Assembly (NCBI GenBank): GCA_973895155.1
Contig: OZ316895.1
Location: forward strand, 17,856,001 to 17,920,000
Direction: 5' to 3'
Length of the DNA: 64,000 nucleotides
Source of the DNA: Marsupella aquatica
Taxonomy: Eukaryota > Marchantiophyta
A model generated the notes under the pieces. That model searched no databases. It saw only the letters and a list, made by a program, of their open reading frames with translations, and had not been told where the DNA came from. Shown here piece by piece: positions 32,352-42,559 of this stretch (its first letter is position 1; each line of letters opens with the position of its first letter). The position numbers and the translations under genes were made by a program.

Positions 32352-33437
32352 ATGAATACAGTCGAAAAATTATTATGGCCAGCACTTAAAGTCGACGGAT
32401 CCAACTATTTGACGTGGATCACAGATGTCGAAACTTACTTTACATCACAAGACCTTGAAGACACCTTAGATACCGACATCGATGTCACGCTCAAACAAAA
32501 GGCTAAGGCAGCGTTTCTACTCAGGCAACATCTAACCCCTCAACTAAAGAATGAGTATATGAACGAAATTAATCCAAGAAAACTATGGGATCTCCTCAAA
32601 GCCCGATTTGATCATATGAGGGAGATATGGCTCCCAGAGGCAAGAAGGGATTGGCATAACCTGCGCGTCATGGACCACACCACAATTGCCAATTACAATA
32701 GCGCACTGTGCAGAATTACATCTCAATTAGAAATGTGTGGACATCCAATAAATGACATAGATAGAATCGATAAGACACTATCGACATTCCCTGAATCTAA
32801 TATCACATTAGGTACACAATATAGGAACATGCGTTTCACTAAGTACTCAGATCTGATTGCTCACTTACTTGTGGAAGAGAAGCAACAGATCGTGGCCTTG
32901 CAAAACGCCAGAAAGCGCCCAGCAGGATCAGACCCCCCACCACATCGACCTGAAACCCACTACACCAATTATGAAGACAAACAACGAGGAAATTACCGGG
33001 GCGGACGAACTCAATTCAGAGGCGGAAGAAACCAATTCAGGGGCGGGAGAAATCAATTCAGAGGACAAGGCAAACCTTATAACCGACCCTCCGGATCCAA
33101 TAACACGTGGCGCAGAGGCACCATGAATAATAGAGGAAGAGGACGAAGCAACCAATACGACATTGCAAACAATTCCCAGAAAATGTGTTACCGATGTGGC
33201 AAAATTGGCCACATTAGAAACGCATGTGCAGCCACAGAACAAGAGGCCCACAGATACATAAACGACAGAAATAAGTCCAGACAAAACCCCCAAGGACATT
33301 ATATGGAGATAGAAGAAGAATTGATTGCCTCTCAGAGAGAAGAAACACAAGAACAGATAGAAGTACATACCTCTCTTACTGACTGGAAATACCCGACATT
33401 AGACGACCCCGATACGGGCATCATCGACAGCAGCTAA
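32352..33437 (+). CDS. Copia 2 Gag
   Basis: 361 codons from ATG 32352 (MNTVEKLLWPALKVDGSNY start) to TAA 33435-33437, intact. The capsid-like region has W-x-x-W-x-x-D-V-E (KVDGSNYLTWITDVETYF) and LLKARFDHM. After it come Gly/Arg repeats (RGGRNQFRG repeated three times, about 33,000-33,065) and a complete CCHC knuckle CYRCGKIGHIRNAC (33,185-33,226). The same frame is also open upstream to 32,238 from a non-ATG codon. Gag would form the virus-like particle in the cytoplasm. Confidence 0.9.
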   Translation: MNTVEKLLWPALKVDGSNYLTWITDVETYFTSQDLEDTLDTDIDVTLKQKAKAAFLLRQHLTPQLKNEYMNEINPRKLWDLLKARFDHMREIWLPEARRDWHNLRVMDHTTIANYNSALCRITSQLEMCGHPINDIDRIDKTLSTFPESNITLGTQYRNMRFTKYSDLIAHLLVEEKQQIVALQNARKRPAGSDPPPHRPETHYTNYEDKQRGNYRGGRTQFRGGRNQFRGGRNQFRGQGKPYNRPSGSNNTWRRGTMNNRGRGRSNQYDIANNSQKMCYRCGKIGHIRNACAATEQEAHRYINDRNKSRQNPQGHYMEIEEELIASQREETQEQIEVHTSLTDWKYPTLDDPDTGIIDSS

Positions 33438-35502
33438 TGCGCCATCGCGAGTACAAACCTCCTCGACACCGGCCAATGTAACAGCCCCCAGAGCAAAGCG
33501 AGGCAGACCACCAGGGATCAAGGACTCCCAGCCTCGCCAACGTAAAACTCCAGCAGCAAACTTGGGTACACCCGCGCTGGAACCAGCGATCACACTTAAC
33601 GTGACAGCGATAAATCAAAACGACCCACTGAGTGAAGAAAACGAGGAAATGTCAATCACATACATGCAAACAGGTAACATATATAAACGACCGACAACCC
33701 AAATTGATGAACAATTTGCCTATAACGTAATACAGGAAATCACCAACGATATTCCTGATCCGCTCACTATAAACGAGGCAAAGAAACAACCAGATTGGCC
33801 AAAGTGGCAAGCAGCAATACATACCGAGATGGACGCCCTCATCAAGCGACAAGTATTCGGACCATTTAAAATGGCATTACCAGGTACACATTACACCGAC
33901 TCTCGATTTACATTCTTGAAAAAACGAAATGAGAAAGGCATAGTAGTAAGATATCGAGCCCGGCTAGTAGCCAAAGGCTACACACAAATCCCGGGCAGGG
34001 ACTACGATTTAACATACTCACCAGTAATGGACGCTACTACATATCGCTATCTCACAACACATTCAGTCCACCATAAACTGGTTAATAACCTTATGGACGT
34101 GGTAACCGCGTACCTTTACGGCACACTCGATACTGAGATATACATGACTGCCCCCCCGGAACTGATAGAGAGGGTCAAGCAGCACATTCAGGGGGAGACG
34201 TCCCAGAACCTGAATACAGAGATTAAAAAGGGCATCAGCCAAATAATACCTGATGGGGATACAAAGGCCCTCTTGATGCAAAGTGGAAATACACAGGCAA
34301 TGCATACCAGAGGAAAGAAATTAACAACAAAACTTACAGTCCAAGTGTTACGTTCCATCAACGGACTTAAACAGAGCGGCAAAATCTGGTATCAGAAATT
34401 CCAGACAGAGATGCTCGCCCTCGGATTTACAAATAGCGGACTGGCCCCCTGCATCTTCATCAAAAAGCATATGGACGAAGTCCTGATACTAGCACTGTAC
34501 GTGGACGATGTGAACTTATTCGGGACTAAACAGATGATGAAAGACACAATACATACACTGAAAGGAGTCTTCGAGATGAAGGACCTTGGAAGACCCAACC
34601 ACTGCCTAGGCCTGCAGATCGAACACTTAGAAACAGGCATATTCCTTTACCAATCGACATACACGCAGAAGATACTTCATCAATTCAACATGCAGAAATC
34701 CTACCCTGTCCCCACCCCGATGGAACTCAGATCTCTAGACCCGATCAAAGATATGTTTCGGAAGCGCCAAGAAGACGAACCCATACTGGGATCAGAAAAA
34801 CCGTACCTATCAGCGGTGGGCGCCCTTATGTATCTAGCGAACCAGACGAGACCTGACATATCGTTCGCCGTCAGTCTCTTAGCGAGACACAGCGCACAGC
34901 CCACCATCAGGCATTGGAACGGCATCAAGAGGATCATGAGATACCTACAAGGGACGATCGACCTTGGACTATTCTTTCCTAAGAATAGCCCCGATACGCT
35001 TACCGGTTACACTGATGCCGGCTACCTGTCGGACCCCCAGGACTCCAAATCACAGACTGGGTACATGTTCTTACAGGGGACGACAGCAATATCTTGGCGA
35101 AGTTCAAAGCAAACAATGACCACAACGTCATCCAACCACTCGGAAATCATAGCGTTATACGAGGCGTGCAGAGAAGCTGTATGGCTACGAAGCATTATCA
35201 ATCATATTAGGTCCAGCACCGGTAAACCACAGATAACAGAGCCAACCACAATCTACGAAGACAATAAGGCGTGTATCGACCAGATAACCAACGGAATCCT
35301 GAAGACCGAGAGGACCAAGCATATTGACCCCAAGTATTTCTTCACGCAAGAACAACAAGGGAAAAGTATCAATGTTGCATGGATCAAATCTCAGGACAAT
35401 CGAGCAGACATGTTTACGAAACCACTACCAGCCGGATTGCACAGAGCGCACCTCGAAGGCATAGGCATGAGCAGATTGTCCACGATCAAGCCCACCTCAT
35501 AA
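33403..35502 (+). CDS. Copia 2 Pol remnant: integrase tail, RT and RNase H
   Basis: A frame open from 33403 to TAA 35500-35502, in the +1 frame relative to Gag and overlapping it by 35 nt, with no ATG near its start. It begins in the basic integrase C-terminal tail (RAKRGRPPGIKDSQPRQRK, about 33,495-33,550). It then has a complete RT (RYRARLVAKGYTQ, SINGLKQSGKIWYQ, catalytic ALYVDDVNLFG at about 34,495) and a complete RNase H (GYTDAGYLSD, SNHSEIIALYEA, YEDNKACI, ending DMFTKPLP). Protease and the integrase zinc finger and DDE core are absent. RT and RNase H look catalytically intact. Confidence 0.9.
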   Translation, partial: TTPIRASSTAANAPSRVQTSSTPANVTAPRAKRGRPPGIKDSQPRQRKTPAANLGTPALEPAITLNVTAINQNDPLSEENEEMSITYMQTGNIYKRPTTQIDEQFAYNVIQEITNDIPDPLTINEAKKQPDWPKWQAAIHTEMDALIKRQVFGPFKMALPGTHYTDSRFTFLKKRNEKGIVVRYRARLVAKGYTQIPGRDYDLTYSPVMDATTYRYLTTHSVHHKLVNNLMDVVTAYLYGTLDTEIYMTAPPELIERVKQHIQGETSQNLNTEIKKGISQIIPDGDTKALLMQSGNTQAMHTRGKKLTTKLTVQVLRSINGLKQSGKIWYQKFQTEMLALGFTNSGLAPCIFIKKHMDEVLILALYVDDVNLFGTKQMMKDTIHTLKGVFEMKDLGRPNHCLGLQIEHLETGIFLYQSTYTQKILHQFNMQKSYPVPTPMELRSLDPIKDMFRKRQEDEPILGSEKPYLSAVGALMYLANQTRPDISFAVSLLARHSAQPTIRHWNGIKRIMRYLQGTIDLGLFFPKNSPDTLTGYTDAGYLSDPQDSKSQTGYMFLQGTTAISWRSSKQTMTTTSSNHSEIIALYEACREAVWLRSIINHIRSSTGKPQITEPTTIYEDNKACIDQITNGILKTERTKHIDPKYFFTQEQQGKSINVAWIKSQDNRADMFTKPLPAGLHRAHLEGIGMSRLSTIKPTS

Positions 35503-36006
35503 CACTGAAGCTCGAAAGGATTACCCAACGACGAAGCTGTCGCCCGATGAAGCCGCCTCCAGATGCCCGACCACCACACTCGGCGAGCGCCACACCACAT
35601 CCCCGACGTGAAACAACGCAAACCAACGCAAAAACGCCCGACTTGGCCTCACTAACCCAAAGCACAACACGAAGCGAAGCGCAATACGCAAAACGACATG
35701 AAGAACAACACGAGGCGCACACCAGGCAACGAGCTGAGGGGGAGACTAGACACCCATTAGGAACATTCACATAACCCCACTTAGCACATACGATTAACAC
35801 TAACTAAGACATGGCAAAAAGGCTTAACCAGGACATTAGATATGGGAAACCACCTATATAAGTGATGGTAGCACTCTTTCCTCGAGAAGAAAGCGGCGAG
35901 GTTTTAATGAGGCTACATCACACAGGTGGACCCCTAAACCGGATTATACCCTAGGTTCAAGAGATGTGGTTACTTTATGCTCCTCCATAAACTAACCAAG
36001 GGGGAG
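35503..36006 (+). other. 3' untranslated region and polypurine tract of copia 2
   Basis: About 500 nt. A second frame (35379-35774) overlaps the end of pol and is rich in Arg, His, Gln and Pro, with no known domain. The polypurine tract AAGGGGGAG is at 35998-36006, directly before the LTR. Confidence 0.75.
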
Positions 36007-36224
36007 TGTTGTAAACCCTAGTTTACCCCTTAACCATAGGGCGAGAACCCTTAACCATAGGGCGAGAACCCTTAACCATAGTATGAGAACTCCTAACCAT
36101 AGGACCAGTATAAGGGCATTTGCCTACCATGTAACCAAGGGGATATATATATCCCCTCATCAATAGTAATGGATCTATCTTGTTGGAGTATCTTTGAGTG
36201 TTCCTTTAGTTGTCTATTACAACA
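36007..36224 (+). repeat. 3' LTR of copia 2
   Basis: 218 bp, identical to 31773-31990. Confidence 0.95.
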
Positions 36225-36825
36225 GTGATTTCATTGTTGAATTGTTGTGACATCACTATTGATTTAGATTGGACTCTGAAATAGTTTTGTGTTGTTTCAT
36301 TGCCCTTTCAATACCATTTCATCAACTAATCATTCTCATTTCAAGCAACACATTTCCCCAGTTTGGACCTGTGCGACAAATGAGGGGTCTGGTGCCCTAC
36401 ATCTGACACATGTCACACCCCGTCATCCCGACGGGCCCACACCCAGCCCAACCCTGCCACGACCCCGGCCCCGACTTCAGTGTCCTGGCCTGACCCCGAC
36501 CTGTTCCACTCGGCTAGGGAATATACTGAGTGGATATGTGACATTTGACCCCTTTTAAAGCCGACAGATAACAACTTGTCGCGTTGGACATCACGACAAT
36601 GTGTTCGTCAGTCCAAAACTGACATTTCCATTGATATTTGTTCATTATGTTTTTTAATGACAATGCTAACTTACAAAGGTGTTTCCTCTCACTTGGTGTT
36701 AACTAGCCTGAAGCCCAGACATTGTTTTCCTCCTCTCTCCTCCTCCCAGGCACCCTGTCCCCTCACCCTCTAGCTTCCCTTTCCCTCCCAAGATCCCCCT
36801 CCATGACTGTTTCCTCCCCCTGACT

Positions 36826-36962
36826 GTTTGCCTCCCCCTTGCTCAACATGCCCTGCCCACCCTAACACAGGCTGCCTCCCCCTTGCTCAACATGCCCTGC
36901 CCACCCTAACACAGGCTGCCTCCCCCTTGCTCAACATGCCCTGCTCACCCTAACACAGGCCA
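36826..36962 (+). repeat. 44 nt tandem repeat, three copies
   Basis: Unit starts ctgcctcccccttgctcaac and ends with aacacagg. The copies differ by one or two bases. Pyrimidine-rich surroundings from 36,720. Just upstream of the gene fragment at 37,182. Confidence 0.85.
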
Positions 36963-37181
36963 CTTGGGGCGGACTGTGTCAAACATCCTTGCCTCACTTA
37001 TTCATTTGCGCCAGCTTTGCTAGTAAATAAGACGTTTGTCCCTTCAACAGTAGGTGAATCCCATATCGAGGGGTCTCACAGTGGATTTGTGACGGGCCAC
37101 GAAGAGGAGAGGATTCCGAGTGCAGCTCGAGTAATCACTATAGTGACGACGATTGTGTCGAACTCGAATTCGAAGCCTCGC

Positions 37182-37590
37182 ATGGGAGCGTCGACAAATG
37201 ACCAACGATTTCTGCCGGTGTTCATTCTTGGAACGTACTTCGGGCCCGATGTGCGCGAGGAGGTGCCAAGAAAATTGGCGCTGCAGCGAGAGGCGGAGCA
37301 GTTGCCTGGCTATGCGGCGGAATTGTTGGGAGGGTATGTGTGCAAGCTGTCGGAAAGCGAGAGCGTGTATTACTACCTGCTGCGGAATTCACATCCCAGC
37401 GCGAAGGTAAAGCTGCAATCGCTGTGCAAGTTTCTGCAGGGGCATCGATCTGGCGCCCCCGGTGAAGGAGACTCTGGAAGATGACCGCCAATTCCCGAGC
37501 TTCTTCCCTCCGCATTTGCATTGGCATGCTCGGTACAAAGGAACGTACAAAGTAGTCGAGAACATAGTGTTTATTGTCATGGAGGGGTGA
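37182..37590 (+). pseudogene. Conserved-looking unknown gene fragment with one-base frameshift
   Basis: The frame from ATG 37182 (MGASTNDQRFLPVFILGTYF) runs through sequence such as YYYLLRNSHPSAKVKLQSLC to FLQG at about 37,440. Moving by one base in the run of four G at 37,439-37,442 gives a second good stretch (IDLAPPVKETLEDDRQFPSF) ending at TGA 37588-37590. Together about 136 residues. It has the look of a structured, conserved plant protein, but I cannot name the family. The frame is also open upstream of the ATG to 37,017. As it lies inside the Plavaka-type element it is probably a captured gene piece. The extra G is either a mutation or a base-calling error. Confidence 0.45.
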
Positions 37591-39640
37591 TTCGGAATTG
37601 CTGATCTGGTCTGGTGTAGTAGTTGTGGTGGTAATGGTGATGGTGCTCTCCTTCCTCTGATGTATGTTCCCATTGGGGAGGGTCGCAAAGAGAAAGATGG
37701 CGAGTTCAGGAACTGTTTATGGTGCGAGGTCAGGGAAGACAAGGTGTGAGATGTGCTTGGAACGTGGGAGCGACCGAATTGCGCATTTTAGGTCATGGGA
37801 TTGAGTGACGAGATGAGCAACGCGGGGCGGAGGTTGGAGGAAGGTAGTAGTTGAGTTTAGTTGGAGTTTGTTGATGCAAACATGCCAAAGGTAGGGATCA
37901 TTATTAGGGTTTTGGTTTCCGCTTCGGTTCGATTCGATCCCTTCTCGAGGGAGTGGGAGTGACAGAAAGGGATTGACTGCTGCTTCTATTTGTTGGACGA
38001 GATGCATGGCTTTCTATCTTCCAGGTAATGCATTGCGTCTCTTCTCCCTCTCTTCGCCTCTCGTCTGGTCTTTCAATCTCCTCTGTTCTCTACTATATGC
38101 CACTCCTCACTACTCCTTTCTGCTAAGGATTTGGTGCGAGATTTTGATTTACTTCTCCAAGAACTCATTTGGAGTTATGGTAATTTGGATGTATCGGAGT
38201 GCTCCTGAGCGCCGATGCCAAGCTATGCGGGAGGTTCGATGAGTTGCAACAGAGATTGAACGTTCGCTTTCCTTGCTGTTGAAAGAAACGTACCTTGCTT
38301 TACATTACAGATTTACAGTGCTGCACTGTCAGATCCCTCCAACGGACGACGGATCCAACCGACCACAGCACACCGCTCACTCTGGATGCGGAGTATCTCA
38401 CGAACGACAAGCTGTTTAAGTTTGCAACGGGACGGCAGACAGTAAAGTAGACGGATAGGTGTACAAGACAGCACGTTATGGAGCATTGACGTGACTTCTT
38501 GAGTCGCAGAAGCAACCCCGAGTTCCTGTCGGTATCACATTGAGACACATGAGATGTTATTCATTTACTCAACGTGTATGTACATCCTTACGGACGAAGT
38601 TAGGTTGACACGGAATTTCACTCTACCCAGTCAAGTTAGTCCAAGTTACTATTACAAATAATATCATTCCTGGTTATTACTTGTGTATTTATGGAAATTC
38701 AGAAGAACGGCCTTGATCTAAGCTAGAAGATTACGGACTGTTTTGTAAACGTGGTCAATTTTCGTTTATGGACGAAGCCTCTAGATGGACGAAGAGGAGA
38801 GAAGAGAGGACAGGACAGGACAGGACAGGACAGGACAGGACAGAGTGGTGGAATGAAGTCGAGTCAGAGTGGTGGAACGAGTCGAGTCAGCAGATCACTA
38901 ACAAACCGCGCCACGGTTCCCTAGTTGCGTAGGTAAAACGATCGCTCTTCTGACCGAGCCATTATTTTGTCCGGCTACGTTACGTTACGCATTCATTCAT
39001 ACGTCAATCAATCAGGTTGAAGGTGAGTTCTGATCAAATTGTGCGTTCTTCCTCCATTGTAATTTCACAATGAAAGGCTATTGAATGTAGACATTCGTCA
39101 GTAGCCAGGTTAAATTTTGAATATTGAGTGAGAATAACTACAGTAGCTACTAAATATTTACTAGTCAGACTTCTGAACGACACTGTCCTGCATGTGCTGA
39201 ATAATAGCGTGACAGGTTATTTTTCGGTCAACTAGTAGAACATGCTTTGCCAAGTTTGACTAGTTTATATTCAGAAGCTACGAGAAGTTCTCTCGGAACT
39301 TCTGTGGTAAGAACAGAAGTCTCGATTTGTGGTGGTCTTTCGGCCCGCATCTTTTCAGTCCCTACAGGTTAGAACGTCTCTCATATCACAGCATCCAAAA
39401 CCATTCCGAGTACCAGTAGGATCCTTATGCTGCAGTGCATAGTGTGTAACAGTCAGTATGACTACTTATATTAGACTAATCTTCCATGGTCTCTTGTTAT
39501 TATGATTTCAGGATAGAGAATCGGTCGGAAGTGTTGCCCTTCCGGTATCGTCAAGCTGGGGGAAATTCCGATTCATGGCAGCACTTGGGGCCAGGTTCTG
39601 CTGCCTCATTTGCGTGGGAAGACCTTCAAAGAGACCGCAT
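37591..39640. other. Non-coding stretch with (GGACA)n microsatellite
   Basis: No supported gene. A five-base GGACA/ACAGG repeat of about seven units lies at 38,806-38,843, followed by a duplicated gagtggtggaa phrase. Several pyrimidine tracts (for example 38,030-38,100) could be intron-like remnants of captured genes. Confidence 0.5.
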
Positions 39641-39641
39641 G

Positions 39642-40178
39642 CTATAACTTCTCGTTTTTTTCTGAGTGAAGCGGACTACTGGTGAAGCGAACTACTGCAA
39701 TCGCCATCGTGGTCATCGTCGCCTCCTCCTCCTGAGGCGCCTTTGCCATTGAGGTCATCATCGCCTCCTCCTCCGCCGCAGCTGCAGCAGCGGCAGTCCT
39801 ATCCCTACCTCGAGTACAATGCTGCTCGAGTCCTCGGCCGTTTCTCAAGAAGGTCCCGCAACGAGAAGCTTCTCAGGGTCCAGAAATCTTGACCTCCTCC
39901 TCAGCTTGTGCGAGTGCTCCATCCCTACCCTTCCCAGGCCTCCGTGCCCCCACAATTTGCTGCAATCTCCTCCCAGGCGCTGAACCCTTCGGTGCCACGA
40001 AGATGGCTCCCGAACGTCTTGAAGACCACCTGCTGCTGCTAACCAGGCCCGATTGTGATTTCATATCCAAGCATGTTGCGGCTGCTGGAACGGAGGAGGA
40101 GCTCGACGTGTAGCCCGAGCTCGAGCTCCTGTCATGGGCCAGTAGCAGCGAGAGCTGGGAGCTGAACGCGGTAGCCAT
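39642..40178 (-). pseudogene. Plastid transit-peptide-like first exon
   Basis: From ATG 40178 on the minus strand: MATAFSSQLSLLLAHDRSSS, then a Ser-rich, Arg-containing, acid-poor stretch (SSSRWSSRRSGAIFVAPKG). This is the composition of chloroplast transit peptides (MA start, Ser/Thr-rich, basic, few acidic residues in the first 80). TGA comes at 39873. Downstream, a neighbouring frame at about 39,790-39,700 is Gly/Asp-rich, as behind the cleavage site of several plastid envelope proteins. The mature protein is absent, so only a 5' gene piece is present, again inside the Plavaka-type element. Confidence 0.35.
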
Positions 40179-42340
40179 GGCGAATTTCCTTTGAGAGCGA
40201 GCGAAAGGAGAGGGGTCGGGACGTGATTTTGATAAGGTCCTGAACTTCTACTGTATTCTTTTCGACGAAGGCAAAAACTGAGGAATGCTTTCTCAAGGGA
40301 AAAAGGTCAGAATTCCATGAAAGGGAAATTTATTTGTTATGCGGTCTCTGACACTATCGTTCGTTCAGTGTTGCAACTCAAACCAGTTTATGATGTTGTC
40401 AAACAAGCGCTACAGCACCGGATCATTGATGCAAGGATGCATCGACGCTGTACATTGAGGTTGCCCGCCAACAATTCAAGAAGATGTGGACCCTCCATTT
40501 CTAAGACTTTCTCTCGTTTTCCCTTTGCTTTTTGGCTTGTTCTGTTGTCGATTAGACAAAAGAAATTTCAAAACAAAAGCACAACAAGGATTATATATAA
40601 TTGATGCATGACGAGACCTCGCGGAGGACCACTCTACGCGTTGGGCTCCATCCGCTTGCGACTGGAGACATATTCCAGCTTTGGATCGATATGGTAGTGC
40701 CTTTTAATCAATGAATTGACGTAATGAACCATCTATCTGCGATCTTAATTGTCCCTCGGATCTGCTGCGGTGCCCTCCTTGGGACCCAAGCTGGAGATCC
40801 TCAATATCAGATCAGATTCATATGGACAGGGAACCACGCGGCTTGGATGGTTGAAAATATGCTCTCTTTTTTCCTACTACAGGCCCCAAGTCTGAGCGGA
40901 AGGGGTCACCATGCATCCCGAATTGAAGGTAAAGGTATGTGCAGTTCATGCTTGCGTAGTTATCTTGCAGTCCTAATTTCTAGCCCAATGGTCCAGTTCT
41001 GAGATACAGCTTAATGAAGTTGGCTTGCCTGCTTACAAGAGTGATTAAGTACTAGCTAGCTCTGCACTTCGTAACATATCAGCTATCATCAACAAAAACT
41101 AAATACATGTTGGATTGGGGCTGGCAGGCTCTTAGTGAAGGGTGATCGATGAAACACTTCCTGGGTGACAGAGTCAATGGCATCATGGATCGCAGTCGTA
41201 GCACATATCTGGTTCCAAACTGCATCTGACAGGTGCGTGTCCTCCATACTGGTTTCATAGCACTGGAGTTGGATCTTGTGGCGTCCAAACTTTTTCTCTA
41301 GGAATGCACAACTTCATTAATATTGCTCCTCCATCTGCTGTCGCTTCGTCCAGTCGGTTCTGTATCTCATATCGAGGTCTAGATGTGGAAATAGGGTGGA
41401 CCTTCCAAGTAACATTTTAAACTGGCGATCCTGAAAAATGGCTGCGCTTATTTAGCTACAGTAGTGATCATGGAATTGGGGCGAATAGGACTCTGGCCTA
41501 ATGAACACCCCGCTATATGGATCTCTGCCTAGATGTGAAATTTGGTGCTAATGTAGTGCCGCAATGGCTTTCAATCGTTGGAGGTCCCGCAACTAAATGA
41601 TCGTGCTCAGCGTCATCGATCTTGATCATGCTTATAAACTTCCTGATGTGTATCATGCAACAAAGTTTAATACTGAACTCTCTTGAACACATTTGGTGTG
41701 TAACTTTATCGACATTGAAGGGAACCGGTAGTTGACATGCAAATTCTTCTGGTACAGGTTTGCAAGACTGGAAATCCTTACGGAATTGCGGAGGAGATAG
41801 TGTTTAGTATGCCGTGCAGGTTTAAGGTAGCTAATCATATCTTCATTTTATTGGTATCTTAGGATTTCTAAAAGATTGTATGCTTGTCTTAAAGATTGTT
41901 GTCAGATTGACTTCCTCCGTAAAATCTGACTTCATCTGAATATGTAAGCCATGTTGGCAATGCTAATTAAGGAATTGTAGGTTACCCTGGTTTTAAAACC
42001 ATTTTGGCTTTCATTTACACGTGTTCAGCCCATCCCAGGGTGGACATCATTCTTCTCACAGCTCATGCCAGAGTGCGAGAAGAATCATGATGAAAATCTA
42101 AATGTGAGAGAAAAAAAGTAAGTTCAAATAAGCATTCACTGTGCAAGGGGTTTTTGACATTAGTAGGGTTTGTCATGAGTAATAAATTACCTAAGAACGG
42201 ATGAGGATGCAGCTAATATACCGTTGCTGCTAAATGTAGGCTGCTCTGAAGACGTGCTCGAGCTGTTTCTTCTCATTTATCCCTGGATTTTTCTAGCTGC
42301 TTTACACCTGACCTCCCAGACCCCATTACTGTACTACAGA
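40179..42340. other. Non-coding stretch
   Basis: No supported gene, no obvious repeat. Short frames only. Probably promoter and upstream DNA of the transposase or captured non-coding DNA. Confidence 0.45.
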
Positions 42341-42559
42341 CGTTGATCAGAATCATAGGGCAGACGAAAGGAAACACGGTGAGAAGGAGAGTGGAGGGAG
42401 AGGATCACGAGGAACCACACTCGAGGGTGGTTAATGAAACGAGGAGGCAGGTTGGGCACTTAGAATTGGATACTTGTCCAGAAGAAGAGGAAGATTTCGG
42501 AGGGATTTCGTCTATTCCAAAGAAGACAAGTACATGTCTCATTTTCCATTTTGCACAAT

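Larger units (their letters stand above)
31773..36224 (+). mobile_element. Ty1/copia retrotransposon 2, young, lacking protease and integrase
   Basis: 4,452 bp with two 218 bp LTRs that are identical base for base and a 5 bp duplication GTGAT at 31768-31772 and 36225-36229. Plus-strand order: LTR, primer site, gag, RT-RNase H, polypurine tract, LTR. Identical LTRs mean recent insertion. The lack of protease and integrase core means it must have been mobilised by enzymes from another copy. Confidence 0.95.

Noticed and set aside
35379-35774. Second frame overlapping the end of copia 2 pol
   Set aside because: It lies in the 3' untranslated region, has skewed Arg/His/Gln/Pro composition and no recognised domain. 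Kept only as a note.
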